48,670 nt of DNA from Halonotius terrestris. GTDB taxonomy: Archaea; Halobacteriota; Halobacteria; Halobacteriales; Haloferacaceae. Under the pieces are notes generated by a model. The model made no database searches. It was not told the origin of the DNA and was given only the letters and a program-made list of their open reading frames with translations. The stretch covers positions 3,681-52,350 of the forward strand of contig NZ_RKLU01000009.1 of the NCBI RefSeq assembly GCF_006861665.1. Direction: 5' to 3'. Of this stretch, positions 25,076-33,720 are shown in pieces (within the stretch, counting starts at the first letter, position 1; every line of letters begins with the position of its first letter). The translations under genes and the position numbers were made by a program.

Positions 25076-26570
25076 CTCAGACACGAACTCTGGAGCACAC
25101 AGAGAGGGGCACACAGAGTCGGGGCCAGAGTCGAGGCTTCATAATTGGGTCGTATCGAACACAAAGCTCAGACTCCTGGTTCAGTTCGTAACCTGGGTCT
25201 CGATATTGATGCTGTTTGCCGAAACAGTTGCTGCCGGGAACGGAATGACGCTCTCGAAGCAGCCACGAGATACCCTAGCCATTCCCCGATGGCTGTATCT
25301 TGCCACCGGAGGTGCCACAATCGGAGCTTCTGCCCTGCTTGCGAGTTTCGTCACTGATCGGGCGTTTATCCGTTATCTCCACAGCTGGTCGGTTCCTGGC
25401 CCAAGAATTGATGACTGGCGAACACCTGTTGTGTGGATCGGATGTGGACTTGGGATCGTCGTCCTCGGACTGGCAGTGTACCTCGGAGTGACGGGCCCAC
25501 AACTCCCGACAGCGAGCTTCACCATCCTTGTCACGTTCGTTGTCGTTCGTGCAGGCTTGCCGATGCTCACGTATCTCGGAGGCAATCTCTGGCCAGTGCT
25601 GAACCCCTGGCGAGGAATCGTCTCGCTACTCCCAACTGGATTCCGGACGTATCCAGAAGGATTGGCCCGATGGCCAGCTGTTGGTGGCCTATTACTTCTC
25701 GTGTGGGTTGAGGTGATTTTCCCTGTCAGCACGATTCCGTCCGTTCTTTCGATTGCGATTCTCGGCTACAGTGTCGTCACAATCGCAGGCGCGGTACTCG
25801 TCGGTCCCAACGCATGGTTCGGGAACGCAGATCCGTTATCCGTCTTGTTCCGATTCTTCGGGGCTGTCGCCCCTGTAAAACGGCGGGATGGGAAGCTTAC
25901 TGTAAAACTGCCCGGTAGCGACCTGACTGACGCAGACGTAATCACGGACACCTCCGATGTCGCGTTCGTCATTGCGCTAATCTGGGAACTCACGTACAGT
26001 GGCTTCATCACGACGCAGACGGGCGCAGCAACTATCGAGACACTCGTCAGCCTCTCCAATATCGGAGTGGGAGCCGTACAAATTCGTGCGATCCTCATCT
26101 ACACGCTCCTTTTCGTCAGTGGCTACGTCGTTTTCTTCGGCGCGTATTGGTATGCTGGCGTACTCTCTCGGCGACGAACTGGGACATACATCACAGCGAA
26201 ACGCATCGCCTTTCGGTTTGCACCCTCGCTATTGGCCATCGCAGCGGGATATCACCTCGCTCACTACACCGGACTGGCCGTATCCCTCAGTCCGGCCCTA
26301 GGGATGGCGATTGTCTCCCCACTGTCGCCCCCAGCGAACCCCCTGACATTGTCTCCACCTGGATGGTTCGAGGGCTTGAGTATCGCCTACGTGCTCGTTG
26401 GACATCTCCTCGCTATCTGGGCAGCGCACGCGACCGCCTACGAACTCTTCTCGAGTCGTCTCGTCGCGATCCGGAGCCAGTACCCGTTCATTGTTGTGAT
26501 GATCGGTTACACCGTCATTAGCCTCTGGATTCTCTCACTCCCAGGAGCGACGCCTCCTTATCTACCCTGA
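25059..26570 (+). CDS. Large polytopic membrane protein
   Basis: A 503-residue protein with a hydrophilic N terminus (about 1-35, Ser/Asp/Gly/His) and about twelve membrane helices. A loop near residue 270 is basic (VAPVKRRDGKLTVKLPGSD). No transporter or enzyme motif is recognised. It overlaps the zinc-finger membrane protein gene by 17 bases and is convergent with the P19-like lipoprotein gene at 26634. It could be a transporter or a scaffold for the respiratory chain; I cannot choose. Confidence 0.78.
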   Translation: MPSSPDSDTNSGAHREGHTESGPESRLHNWVVSNTKLRLLVQFVTWVSILMLFAETVAAGNGMTLSKQPRDTLAIPRWLYLATGGATIGASALLASFVTDRAFIRYLHSWSVPGPRIDDWRTPVVWIGCGLGIVVLGLAVYLGVTGPQLPTASFTILVTFVVVRAGLPMLTYLGGNLWPVLNPWRGIVSLLPTGFRTYPEGLARWPAVGGLLLLVWVEVIFPVSTIPSVLSIAILGYSVVTIAGAVLVGPNAWFGNADPLSVLFRFFGAVAPVKRRDGKLTVKLPGSDLTDADVITDTSDVAFVIALIWELTYSGFITTQTGAATIETLVSLSNIGVGAVQIRAILIYTLLFVSGYVVFFGAYWYAGVLSRRRTGTYITAKRIAFRFAPSLLAIAAGYHLAHYTGLAVSLSPALGMAIVSPLSPPANPLTLSPPGWFEGLSIAYVLVGHLLAIWAAHATAYELFSSRLVAIRSQYPFIVVMIGYTVISLWILSLPGATPPYLP

Positions 26571-26633
26571 TTCTGGTGGGTTCGAGGGTACAGCTGGCCG
26601 CCCACTGGCTGACAGAAGCCATCCTTCGGAACT

Positions 26634-27704
26634 TCACTCGACAGTGAACTCTATCGGGTCCATATCGAGGAACGCGGTTTCGTAGCCATCGTGCCGCGCC
26701 AGTTGGGGTGGTGTCTCGACGGTGAGTCTGACCGCATCGCCCGTCTCGAGTTCATCTAGACCCATCCCATAGAAACTCCCGAGGTCGGGATCGAGGGACG
26801 CTTGGAGTGTCCCTTGTGCGATTGCGTCACCCCCTCGATTGAGTGTTGCTGAAAGAGCCATCCTCGGGAGCATCACGCGATTGTACGGTGTTCGAGGAGA
26901 GACGATCAGGAAGGGACCGTCACTATCACTAAACCGATGGTCACCGTCAACGAGAGCAACGAGTATCGTCGCATCACCGGATTGCCCTTCGTGGAGAAGT
27001 CGACCAGGAAGCTCGGATTTTGTCGGTACGACCGGTTCAGGGATCATTTCCATATCCATCAGATCGACTGTCCCACGAGTGCCCGCTTTTTCGCCTAACC
27101 GACGAATCTCCAAATTGTACGTCTCATCCGTATCGAACGTGAACTGCATCGTGGCAGACTGTCCCTCTGTAAATCGCCCGTCGAATGGACTCGTACGAGC
27201 GGTCTGCAACGGGCCGACCTGGAGCGTCACATCGTACTGTCCTTCCCCCGGGAGAGCGATATTGTCGCCGTAGTGGAACCCCATGTTCGGCGAGATCATC
27301 GGCCAGAGGTTGGTCGAGGACACTCGACCGTCGCTGTTACTGATTTCGACAGAGACGTCGATCGGGAGGATCGTCTCCGTCTCGGTGTCCCAGACACTCG
27401 CCATCAGATGCACCGAATCATCCGACTGAACGACGACTTTCGTCTTTCGTGAGCCAGTGAGGGTCCAGAAACGGTGCGGGAAGGAGTGCATCAGTGCAAA
27501 TCCGAGACTGCCTGCCGTCGTCGTTCCGTACATTCCCATCCCTTCGATGATTGCCGGATAGTAGACCGCGTCAGGTCGATCCTCCACGAGCGGAGGATCA
27601 CGCCATGCAGACTGCGTCTCGAATCCGAGTCGCCCCAGGCAACCAGACAGCACCAGGCCACCCGAGAGAGCAGTCCCCTGTTTGAGAAACGTTCTCCGGT
27701 TCAT
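26634..27704 (-). CDS. P19/Tpd-like metal-binding Tat lipoprotein (intact copy)
   Basis: A 356-residue exported protein. The N terminus has a Tat motif (NRRTFLKQG) and lipobox (LSGC). The middle resembles the P19/Tp34 family, which binds iron and copper outside the cell: a Met-rich entry (EGMGMYG), LMHSFPHRFW and NMGFHYGDNIALPGEGQYDV (compare the HYG-N-PG-GKY pattern of P19). A second half (about 210-356) follows with MDMEM and a beta-rich domain. A GAGGAG site precedes the ATG at 27704. It is the last gene of a leftward module with a second, frameshifted P19-like gene and a DyP-like gene. No permease gene is seen. Confidence 0.8.
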   Translation of the reverse strand: MNRRTFLKQGTALSGGLVLSGCLGRLGFETQSAWRDPPLVEDRPDAVYYPAIIEGMGMYGTTTAGSLGFALMHSFPHRFWTLTGSRKTKVVVQSDDSVHLMASVWDTETETILPIDVSVEISNSDGRVSSTNLWPMISPNMGFHYGDNIALPGEGQYDVTLQVGPLQTARTSPFDGRFTEGQSATMQFTFDTDETYNLEIRRLGEKAGTRGTVDLMDMEMIPEPVVPTKSELPGRLLHEGQSGDATILVALVDGDHRFSDSDGPFLIVSPRTPYNRVMLPRMALSATLNRGGDAIAQGTLQASLDPDLGSFYGMGLDELETGDAVRLTVETPPQLARHDGYETAFLDMDPIEFTVE

Positions 27705-27806
27705 ATTCTCCTCTGAGATGCTATATTTGGTAGATTCATTGAGTCAACCTCGCTGTCGTCAATTGGGGGTTTCTGTAACTGTCCGTCTCGGCTATTCTGT
27801 GACTGT

Positions 27807-27893
27807 CTACGCCAGGCGAACGACGAATCCGGTGAGTACCAGTAGTGAGACAACGCCAAGTAACGTCGCCAGTAGGAGGTGCTTCTCTTCCAT
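27807..27893 (-). CDS. 28-residue single-helix membrane peptide
   Basis: A short frame between the two P19-like genes, starting ATG at 27893 with TAG at 27807. The product begins MEEKHLLLATLLGVVS and ends in RLA, forming one clean membrane helix with a charged N terminus. It is 40 bases after the stop of the second P19-like gene and about 100 bases before the start of the first, on the same strand. No clear ribosome-binding site is seen. It resembles small accessory subunits of membrane complexes, but this is inference. Confidence 0.5.
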   Translation of the reverse strand: MEEKHLLLATLLGVVSLLVLTGFVVRLA

Positions 27894-27933
27894 GGATTTG
27901 GCTTCGATTGGATTTCTAAAGACACCTTTGAAA

Positions 27934-28994
27934 CTACAACGTCACCTGCACATCTGGCATATCAACGAAGGCTGTCTCGTATCCCTCATGGCGAGCCGTT
28001 TGTGGGGGCGAATCGACTGTGATCGTCAGCTCATCTCCCGTCTGTATGTCCGCAACCGTTGTCCCGTAGTGATAACGGAGATCTGGATCGATGGTTGCCT
28101 GCAGAATTCCGTCGAATTCTGACGTACCGTCGCGTTGTAGTGTTGCCGATAGTGACATCATCGGCAGCATCGTCCGATTGTAAGGCGTGCGCGGAGACAC
28201 AGCGAGGTACTTCTGCTCCTCGTCACCACCGAAACGCGACGCGTCTTCGAGGACCGTAACCACGAACTTCGCGTCTCCGCTCGTCTCCGACCCACGCACG
28301 TTGCCGGGGAGTGCGTCCGGTGTCGGTACCTGCGAGTCCGGTAACATCTCCATGTCCATCAGGTCGACAGCACCCTTCGTGCCTTCCTTGTCGTCGGGGA
28401 TGTCCGTGTACGAGATCTCATTGAGCGTCGATTCGCTGAACTCGAACTCGAACGTGAACGATGTGTTTCCCTGGTTCTCGGCCAGCGATCCGGTCCGTCG
28501 CGTCGACGGCCCGCCGATGCTGACCTCGACAGTGTATGTGCCGTCGCCCTGAAGTTGTGCGTTATCACCGAAGTGAAAACCCATCGGCTGAGAGAGCATC
28601 GGCCACGGCGCGAACTGATCAATCGACTCCCCGTTCTGTGTAACCGTGAGCTGTGGATTGATATCGGGTGGGATGATCCCCGTCTGTGTCTCCCAAACGA
28701 CCGGCATGAGATGAATCGAATCCTCGGGTTGAATCTCGACCTTCGTGATTCCATTCGGCTTCATCAGCCAGAACCGGTGCGCATACGAATACGTGAGGCA
28801 CACCTGTACCCGCCCTGTTCCTTCATCCCGGGCATTTTCATGCCCTCATAGTGGGTCGGATAGTAGACTGCGTTCGGCCGGTTCTCGGGGAGCGGTGGTG
28901 CCTGCGCTGATCGCGTCTCGAACAGGCCGGTACACCCCGCAAGCCCAACGAGTGACGTGCTACCGACCACTCGAAGCACGTCACGACGATTCAT
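27934..28994 (-). pseudogene. P19/Tpd-like Tat lipoprotein, frameshifted copy
   Basis: Two frames together make a protein like the one at 26634. The first (from ATG 28994) gives the Tat motif (MNRRDVLRVVG), lipobox (LAGC) and the Met-rich entry EGMKMPGMKEQGGY. The second continues CLTYSYAHRFWLM, then PMGFHFGDNAQLQGDGTYTV, MDMEML and the C-terminal domain to 27934. The break is at about 28801-28810, where one base (an A in TAC-AAG-GTG) seems to be missing. Either the gene is broken or the sequence has an error. It overlaps the DyP-like gene by 4 bases (ATGA), so the order is DyP, then this gene. Confidence 0.8.
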
Positions 28995-30286
28995 GCGTCA
29001 CCTCCTGTGCGTTCGACCGGCTGTGCAGGTGGAAGGGCACGCAACGACCGTGGGGGGACGAGGAAATTACCACGCCGCTCCGTCCGGACGTACTGCAGGA
29101 TGCCGTTGTTGTTCCGCTGACCGACAGCCGACTGCTCGGTGACATCAGTTCCGTTCATCGCTTCTCTCGTGTCGACGAAATCGGTGATCCCTCGCTGGAG
29201 CGCGAGGAAATGGAGACTAGCGCTTCCATCATCGGTAGAATCGAAGTCGCGCCGAAGGATGAGGGGCGAGTCATTGTCGTCGCGAGCGCGGGCAGATTTC
29301 TGGGAGTGACCGACGACGCCCATCTCGCGGGCCGTCTCATCCGTTGGCTGACAGTCGTCGATTTTGCTGCTGGTTCCGAGATTGTCTCCAGCGCCCTCGA
29401 TTACGTCGTTCTCGGCGTGGTACGGACAGAACATCTTCGCCTCACGTTGCCAGCGATCGTCCTGGTTGTACCACTGGTTGAGGTTGAGTTGAAGTTTGGA
29501 GATGTGCTGAGTCGTGCCATCGGCGAACGGCCCCGACTGAATCGTCACGCGATCTTCACTGGCCTGGTTCTTTTTGAAACCTGATTTGAATCCCATAAAC
29601 AGGGGTGCGTCCTCGGGAACCTTATCGGCCGGAACACCCTCCGCATCGTCTGCATTCTCCGCCGGGAGTCCATCCCCGATAAATCCCGTTCGCCGGTCGG
29701 TGAGTGAGAAGACGTCGGTCAGTGCAGCGTCAGGCTGATCGACACCGTTGAGAGTCGATTTGTTCCCTTTGAGGGCTTCTTCGGCACCGAGCACCACCTG
29801 TGCCGTGTTACTTGCAAGATGGACGACTGCATCGGGCGTATCGAACTCGGGTTCCTCGAACGGAGCAAGTGCTTCCGGATCGGGGAGGTCAACGTCTTCG
29901 GGAAGCGATTCGTCGAATCGGTCGAAGTATGCCGGAGAATAACTCACCGTGAGCAATAGCCCATCCCCGCTTCGCTCGTAGGCGTGTTCGATGCCACGGA
30001 GGGCTGTCTCAACCTGTCCACGGTCGTCTTCGCTCGGTTGCCCGTCTCGTCGGTAATTCAAATAGAGGAGCACGCGATGGCTCGGAGCAACGACGTTCCC
30101 GTGGTCGTCCCGTGGGAGGGCGTCGTTCCAAGCGTGCTGGCGTTGTGGATGCGCCGACAGATCATCTGGTCCCGTCGGGATATCGACTTCTTCACGGCCC
30201 AGACACGCACTGAACGCCGCTGCACCTCCAATCGCGACGGCCGACTTGAGGAAGTCTCTTCGAGGGATACCTCTCTCATCACTCAT
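28991..30286 (-). CDS. DyP-peroxidase-like Tat lipoprotein
   Basis: A 431-residue exported protein with Tat motif (PRRDFLKSA) and lipobox (FSAC). The layout recalls DyP-type peroxidases such as EfeB: RTGFIGDGLPAEN (near the GxxDG motif), FMGFKSGFKKNQ, a conserved VVGHSQKSARARD with a candidate heme His, and the DyP-like end SPLILRRDFDSTDDG then LHFLALQRGITDFV. EfeB-type proteins take iron from heme or oxidise ferrous iron at the cell surface. The true cofactor is not shown. The next gene starts at its stop (ATGA), so it is tied to the P19-like genes. Confidence 0.72.
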   Translation of the reverse strand: MSDERGIPRRDFLKSAVAIGGAAAFSACLGREEVDIPTGPDDLSAHPQRQHAWNDALPRDDHGNVVAPSHRVLLYLNYRRDGQPSEDDRGQVETALRGIEHAYERSGDGLLLTVSYSPAYFDRFDESLPEDVDLPDPEALAPFEEPEFDTPDAVVHLASNTAQVVLGAEEALKGNKSTLNGVDQPDAALTDVFSLTDRRTGFIGDGLPAENADDAEGVPADKVPEDAPLFMGFKSGFKKNQASEDRVTIQSGPFADGTTQHISKLQLNLNQWYNQDDRWQREAKMFCPYHAENDVIEGAGDNLGTSSKIDDCQPTDETAREMGVVGHSQKSARARDDNDSPLILRRDFDSTDDGSASLHFLALQRGITDFVDTREAMNGTDVTEQSAVGQRNNNGILQYVRTERRGNFLVPPRSLRALPPAQPVERTGGDA

Positions 30287-30363
30287 TACCCGACAGTTAG
30301 GAAGTCAACGGAAAAGCGGTTCTGGTAGAGTTCTTGAATCTCCCCCTCAAGGCCGGTAGCGGA

Positions 30364-30951
30364 CTATCTGGTGATGAGCTTCTTCACCAAGTTCCACCCG
30401 ATAAATCGGGGGGTCCGCTCGCGGTATTCATCGTATTCCTGGCCATACTGCTCTCGCAGCCACGGTTCTTCGGCAAACGGGAACAGTGTGTACACGAGGA
30501 TGGTCAAGACGCCGTGTACAGCCAGTTTCCTGGAGTTCACTGCGATGATCGCGCCGACGATGAACGTAATGAATCCTACGCTCTGTGGGTTGCGTGTGTA
30601 CTGGTAGATACCGTCCGTCCGAAGCTCCCCTTCTCTTCCACTGCTTTCCATCCACCCGAGTTCGAAGAGTGCTGAGAGGGCAAACCCCATACCGAGTGCG
30701 GCGATACCGCTACCTGCGAGTTTGTTCCAGCGTTCGGTGAAGATGAACGAGTCTTGGTCGAGCGCAGCCAGCACCGGAAACCCAGCGAACACGACGGAGA
30801 GCGCTGACCAATTGAACCACCACCGCCACGAGCTGTCGCCGATGGGCCACACTCGACGGTCAGGATGAACCGCACTGATGGCGTACCCGAGAATCAGCGT
30901 GATATCCGCGACGACTGCCGTCAGCAGCGCGCGATCTGAGAACGAGAACAT
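30364..30951 (-). CDS. Isoprenylcysteine methyltransferase-like membrane protein
   Basis: A 195-residue membrane protein with about five helices. The C-terminal half shows the ICMT/PEMT signature: GIYQYTRNPQSVGF, then FPFAEEPWLREQYGQEYDEY and RTPRFI. Family members bind S-adenosylmethionine at the membrane face and methylate lipids, thiols or isoprenyl groups. The substrate is unknown; several bacterial relatives sit near redox genes. It is upstream of the DyP-like gene with 77 bases between and may share its unit. Confidence 0.85.
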   Translation of the reverse strand: MFSFSDRALLTAVVADITLILGYAISAVHPDRRVWPIGDSSWRWWFNWSALSVVFAGFPVLAALDQDSFIFTERWNKLAGSGIAALGMGFALSALFELGWMESSGREGELRTDGIYQYTRNPQSVGFITFIVGAIIAVNSRKLAVHGVLTILVYTLFPFAEEPWLREQYGQEYDEYRERTPRFIGWNLVKKLITR

Positions 30952-31121
30952 ATGTGTATGTAGTGATTGTGCAGGACAAAAAAGTGAGTCAATCGTGGTT
31001 CGTGCCTAGAGACTGCCCCCTCAGAAGAAGTTTGGAACCACCAACCACTCGCTATAATTCTAACATCCGGGGATAATTCGAATCGACGTTCTCAGGTAAC
31101 TGCGTTTCAAATTCAGACCAC

Positions 31122-31460
31122 ATGGCGGGATTTGTCCCACTTCATAGTGGGTTCATCGATCCGTGGTCCCTTCCGTTGCTCGCGGTGATCACCATCGCCG
31201 CTGCTGGTACAGCGGTGCTTCTGGGACTTGCGATCGGCGCGTTCGTTCAGCGCCAATCCCGCCCATATCTGTTAGTCGTCGCTGCGCTAGCTGCCCTTTT
31301 TGGACGCTCTGCAGTTGCGGGGATCACCATCGTAGGCCTGTTTTCACAAGCCGAGCATCACCTTCTCGAACACGGACTTGATATTATTCTTGTCGCGCTC
31401 GTCATTGCTGCGGTCTATCACTCTCGAACTATTTCGAACGAGACCAATTTGGATACATGA
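31122..31460 (+). CDS. Membrane protein coupled to a two-domain winged-helix regulator
   Basis: A 112-residue protein with about three membrane helices (roughly 16-40, 48-72 and 84-101) and short loops containing HH and HG. The stop overlaps the start of the regulator gene (ATGA at 31457), so the pair is coupled. This parallels the pair at 16486-17138 with reversed order. I associate it with a haloarchaeal family of unknown function. Confidence 0.78.
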   Translation: MAGFVPLHSGFIDPWSLPLLAVITIAAAGTAVLLGLAIGAFVQRQSRPYLLVVAALAALFGRSAVAGITIVGLFSQAEHHLLEHGLDIILVALVIAAVYHSRTISNETNLDT

Positions 31461-31975
31461 CACACCAACGTGACCGGATTCACGAGTATATTGCCACCCA
31501 CCCTGGAGAACACTTCAACGCACTCACGCGGAGACTCGACCTCGCACCAGGACAGGTACAGTACCACCTCAAAAAACTCCAGGCTCAGGGAAGTGTAGTC
31601 GAACTACCCCTCTATGGCCGGACTCACTATTACACACCTGGATATGACGCGTGGGAACGGGGAGCGATCGCTGTCCTTCGCCGGGAAACGGCACGCGACA
31701 TTTTATTCTGTGTTCTCGAACAGGGGCCATCCAGACCGGACGCTGTCACAGAGTCTCTCGAGATTGCTCGGGGGACCCTCGAGTGGCACTTGAACCATTT
31801 GACGGAGCAGAATCTGATCGAGAAACATCGAGATACCAATAATCACGTGACGCTGGTCCCCGCCAAGCCGACTGAGACTACTCGTCTCCTCGAAGAGATT
31901 ACACCCTCGCTGTCCGATCGGATGATCGACCGGTTCACCCGCCTCGTCGATAATCTACTGGCGGAGGAATCGTAA
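31457..31975 (+). CDS. Two-domain winged-helix transcriptional regulator
   Basis: A 172-residue soluble regulator with two winged helices: the first at about 5-60 (HFNALTRRLDLAPGQVQYHLKKL as recognition region, wing YGRTHYYTP), the second at about 72-130 (DAVTESLEIARGTLEWHLNH as recognition region). Paired winged helices like this are common in haloarchaea. Its targets are not known; it is coupled to the membrane protein at 31122. Confidence 0.88.
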   Translation: MTHQRDRIHEYIATHPGEHFNALTRRLDLAPGQVQYHLKKLQAQGSVVELPLYGRTHYYTPGYDAWERGAIAVLRRETARDILFCVLEQGPSRPDAVTESLEIARGTLEWHLNHLTEQNLIEKHRDTNNHVTLVPAKPTETTRLLEEITPSLSDRMIDRFTRLVDNLLAEES

Positions 31976-32021
31976 CGAGTTTGCGAATGTGTTTCGTCGG
32001 AACGAGAACTTGATTGTTCGA

Positions 32022-32444
32022 TTACTTTACTCGAACTGTCCCGACCATTCCAGATCCCTCATGTGGGATACAAAAGTACCCGTACGTGCCTGGTTCCTCA
32101 AACGTGTGCTCGTAGTTCTCGCCCGGGGCGATGAGTCCCTCGGTGACCCGGTTCCTCGCAGTACGTTCTGACTCGAAGCCACCACTTGCGAAATACGCGG
32201 CCGCGTCTGGAATCTCGTCTTCATAAGCCGTGACCGTGTGATCGATGTCACTCTCGTTCGTCCACGTAACCGTCTCACCAGGTTCGATCGTAGCGGTCTT
32301 CGGCTCAAATCTGAGGTCGCCGGGCATCGTGACGGTCTGGGCCGCCGAGGACTGTCCGCCCAGACACCCAGCCGTGCTAAGCATCGCCAGGGTGGCAGTG
32401 CTGAGTTGCAACACCGTCCGCCGATCGAAAAATTCGGGTGACAT
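32022..32444 (-). CDS. Halocyanin-like cupredoxin lipoprotein
   Basis: A 140-residue blue-copper protein. The N terminus has a Tat motif (DRRTVLQLS) and lipobox (TAGC), so it is likely lipid-anchored outside. The copper ligands are His (DIDHTVTAY), Cys and His (YFCIPH) and Met (SGMVGT). It is the third gene of the leftward operon MCO-ZIP-cupredoxin, 24 bases after the ZIP gene, and could carry electrons to or from the multicopper oxidase at 33721. Confidence 0.92.
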   Translation of the reverse strand: MSPEFFDRRTVLQLSTATLAMLSTAGCLGGQSSAAQTVTMPGDLRFEPKTATIEPGETVTWTNESDIDHTVTAYEDEIPDAAAYFASGGFESERTARNRVTEGLIAPGENYEHTFEEPGTYGYFCIPHEGSGMVGTVRVK

Positions 32445-32468
32445 TGATACAGAGATGGGTGGTGCCGA

Positions 32469-33719
32469 TTAGAGTACCACGAAGAGGTCAGTCACGTACA
32501 TAATTGCGAGGCCGAGCAGGAATGCGAGTAGGTTCGTCGCACTCGCCACGCGACCGCCGGCATCACGAACCATTCGCGCGATCTCCCAGTCGACCTGTAG
32601 GATCGCACCAACGCCGATCGCGAGGAAGAAGGCACCGATCGTCGGCGAGTACGCGAGACTGCCGATCCAGCCACCGAGGATAACGGGTGCGCCGGCGATG
32701 ACGCCGAGCGCGGCGAAGTGCTTGAGTGCCGGACGTTCCCCGCGAGCGACCGGCGCAACGACAGCCGGGCCTTCCGTCACGTTGTGAAGCATGAATCCGA
32801 TCACGAGGAATGCGCCGAGCGACACGCGCCCGAGTGCGAACGAACTCCCGATTGCCAGCCCCTCCGCGAGGTTGTGCAGGCCGATCCCGACCGCGACCAG
32901 ATACGCGATCCAGAGACCGCTGCTCGCCCGGCTATCACCAGCGGCGACGCGGCCCTCACGCCACGCACTGATCGCTTGGACGAGGAGGAGTGCGCCGAAG
33001 ATTCCGAAGACGACCAAGAGGTTGCCCTCGTATGCGCCTGGAATCCGCTCGGCGAGCTCGAACGCCTCAAACCCGGCGTCGAACGCCAAGAAGCCCAGTA
33101 CGCCAGCTGCAAATAAGAGAACGGCATGCAGCCACCGATCGCTCATCGTCTTGATGTAGGGGAACCAGAGCATCCCTAAGGCGACCGGAATCACGCCGAC
33201 AAACAGTCCGATGACTGCAAGCGTCCCGAGCAGACTGAGGCTAAAGCCGGGCGACTGACTCGGCGCGACGATCGTATTATGGAACGTCGCTCCGTCGGAA
33301 AGCACGAGCGCGACTTCGAGGTCCCATCCCGGATTCCAGTGATACGGAATCACGATCTGTGCGCTTTCCATCGGGGCGAGCGTTTGGTCACCACCGGCTC
33401 CTTCGACCCGGAAATCCCAGTAGGCCTCGTCGACGAGAACCTGCGATATCGTCACGGATTCGGGCCCGTTGTTCGTCACGTGCAGGACGACCGTTTCGTC
33501 GCTCGGAAGCGTCGTGTGCGTGATCGTCACGTCGGGAAGCGGTGTGCCGCTCTGAACACCGGCGAGCGGGGACGTGAATGCGAACACACCCAAGACGAGT
33601 ACGAGCAACACGACCGGGAGTAACGCGCTGACCCATCGCGGAAGCCCGAGCGGTTGTGTGATCTCTTCGTCAGCCGTTACACCACCGTCCGTCGTCGTGT
33701 CTTGTGTCTTATCCGTCAC
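32469..33719 (-). CDS. ZIP-family metal transporter with extracellular N-terminal domain
   Basis: A 416-residue protein. A membrane helix (29-49) is followed by a beta-rich outside domain (about 60-155, Ig-like in pattern: ETVVLHVTNNGPESVTISQV), then about eight ZIP helices. The metal-site motifs are GLHNLAEGLA (H282, N283, E286) and MLHNVTEGPA (H312, N313, E316). ZIP proteins import Zn, Fe or Mn. The N-terminal domain is not usual for ZIP proteins. The start is GTG, 1 base after the oxidase stop, so translation is coupled. Confidence 0.85.
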   Translation of the reverse strand: MTDKTQDTTTDGGVTADEEITQPLGLPRWVSALLPVVLLVLVLGVFAFTSPLAGVQSGTPLPDVTITHTTLPSDETVVLHVTNNGPESVTISQVLVDEAYWDFRVEGAGGDQTLAPMESAQIVIPYHWNPGWDLEVALVLSDGATFHNTIVAPSQSPGFSLSLLGTLAVIGLFVGVIPVALGMLWFPYIKTMSDRWLHAVLLFAAGVLGFLAFDAGFEAFELAERIPGAYEGNLLVVFGIFGALLLVQAISAWREGRVAAGDSRASSGLWIAYLVAVGIGLHNLAEGLAIGSSFALGRVSLGAFLVIGFMLHNVTEGPAVVAPVARGERPALKHFAALGVIAGAPVILGGWIGSLAYSPTIGAFFLAIGVGAILQVDWEIARMVRDAGGRVASATNLLAFLLGLAIMYVTDLFVVL

Positions 33720-33720
33720 G

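Noticed and set aside
27701-27925. 74-codon frame between the P19-like genes
   Set aside because: Its product has no pattern; the 28-residue membrane peptide in another frame is cleaner.
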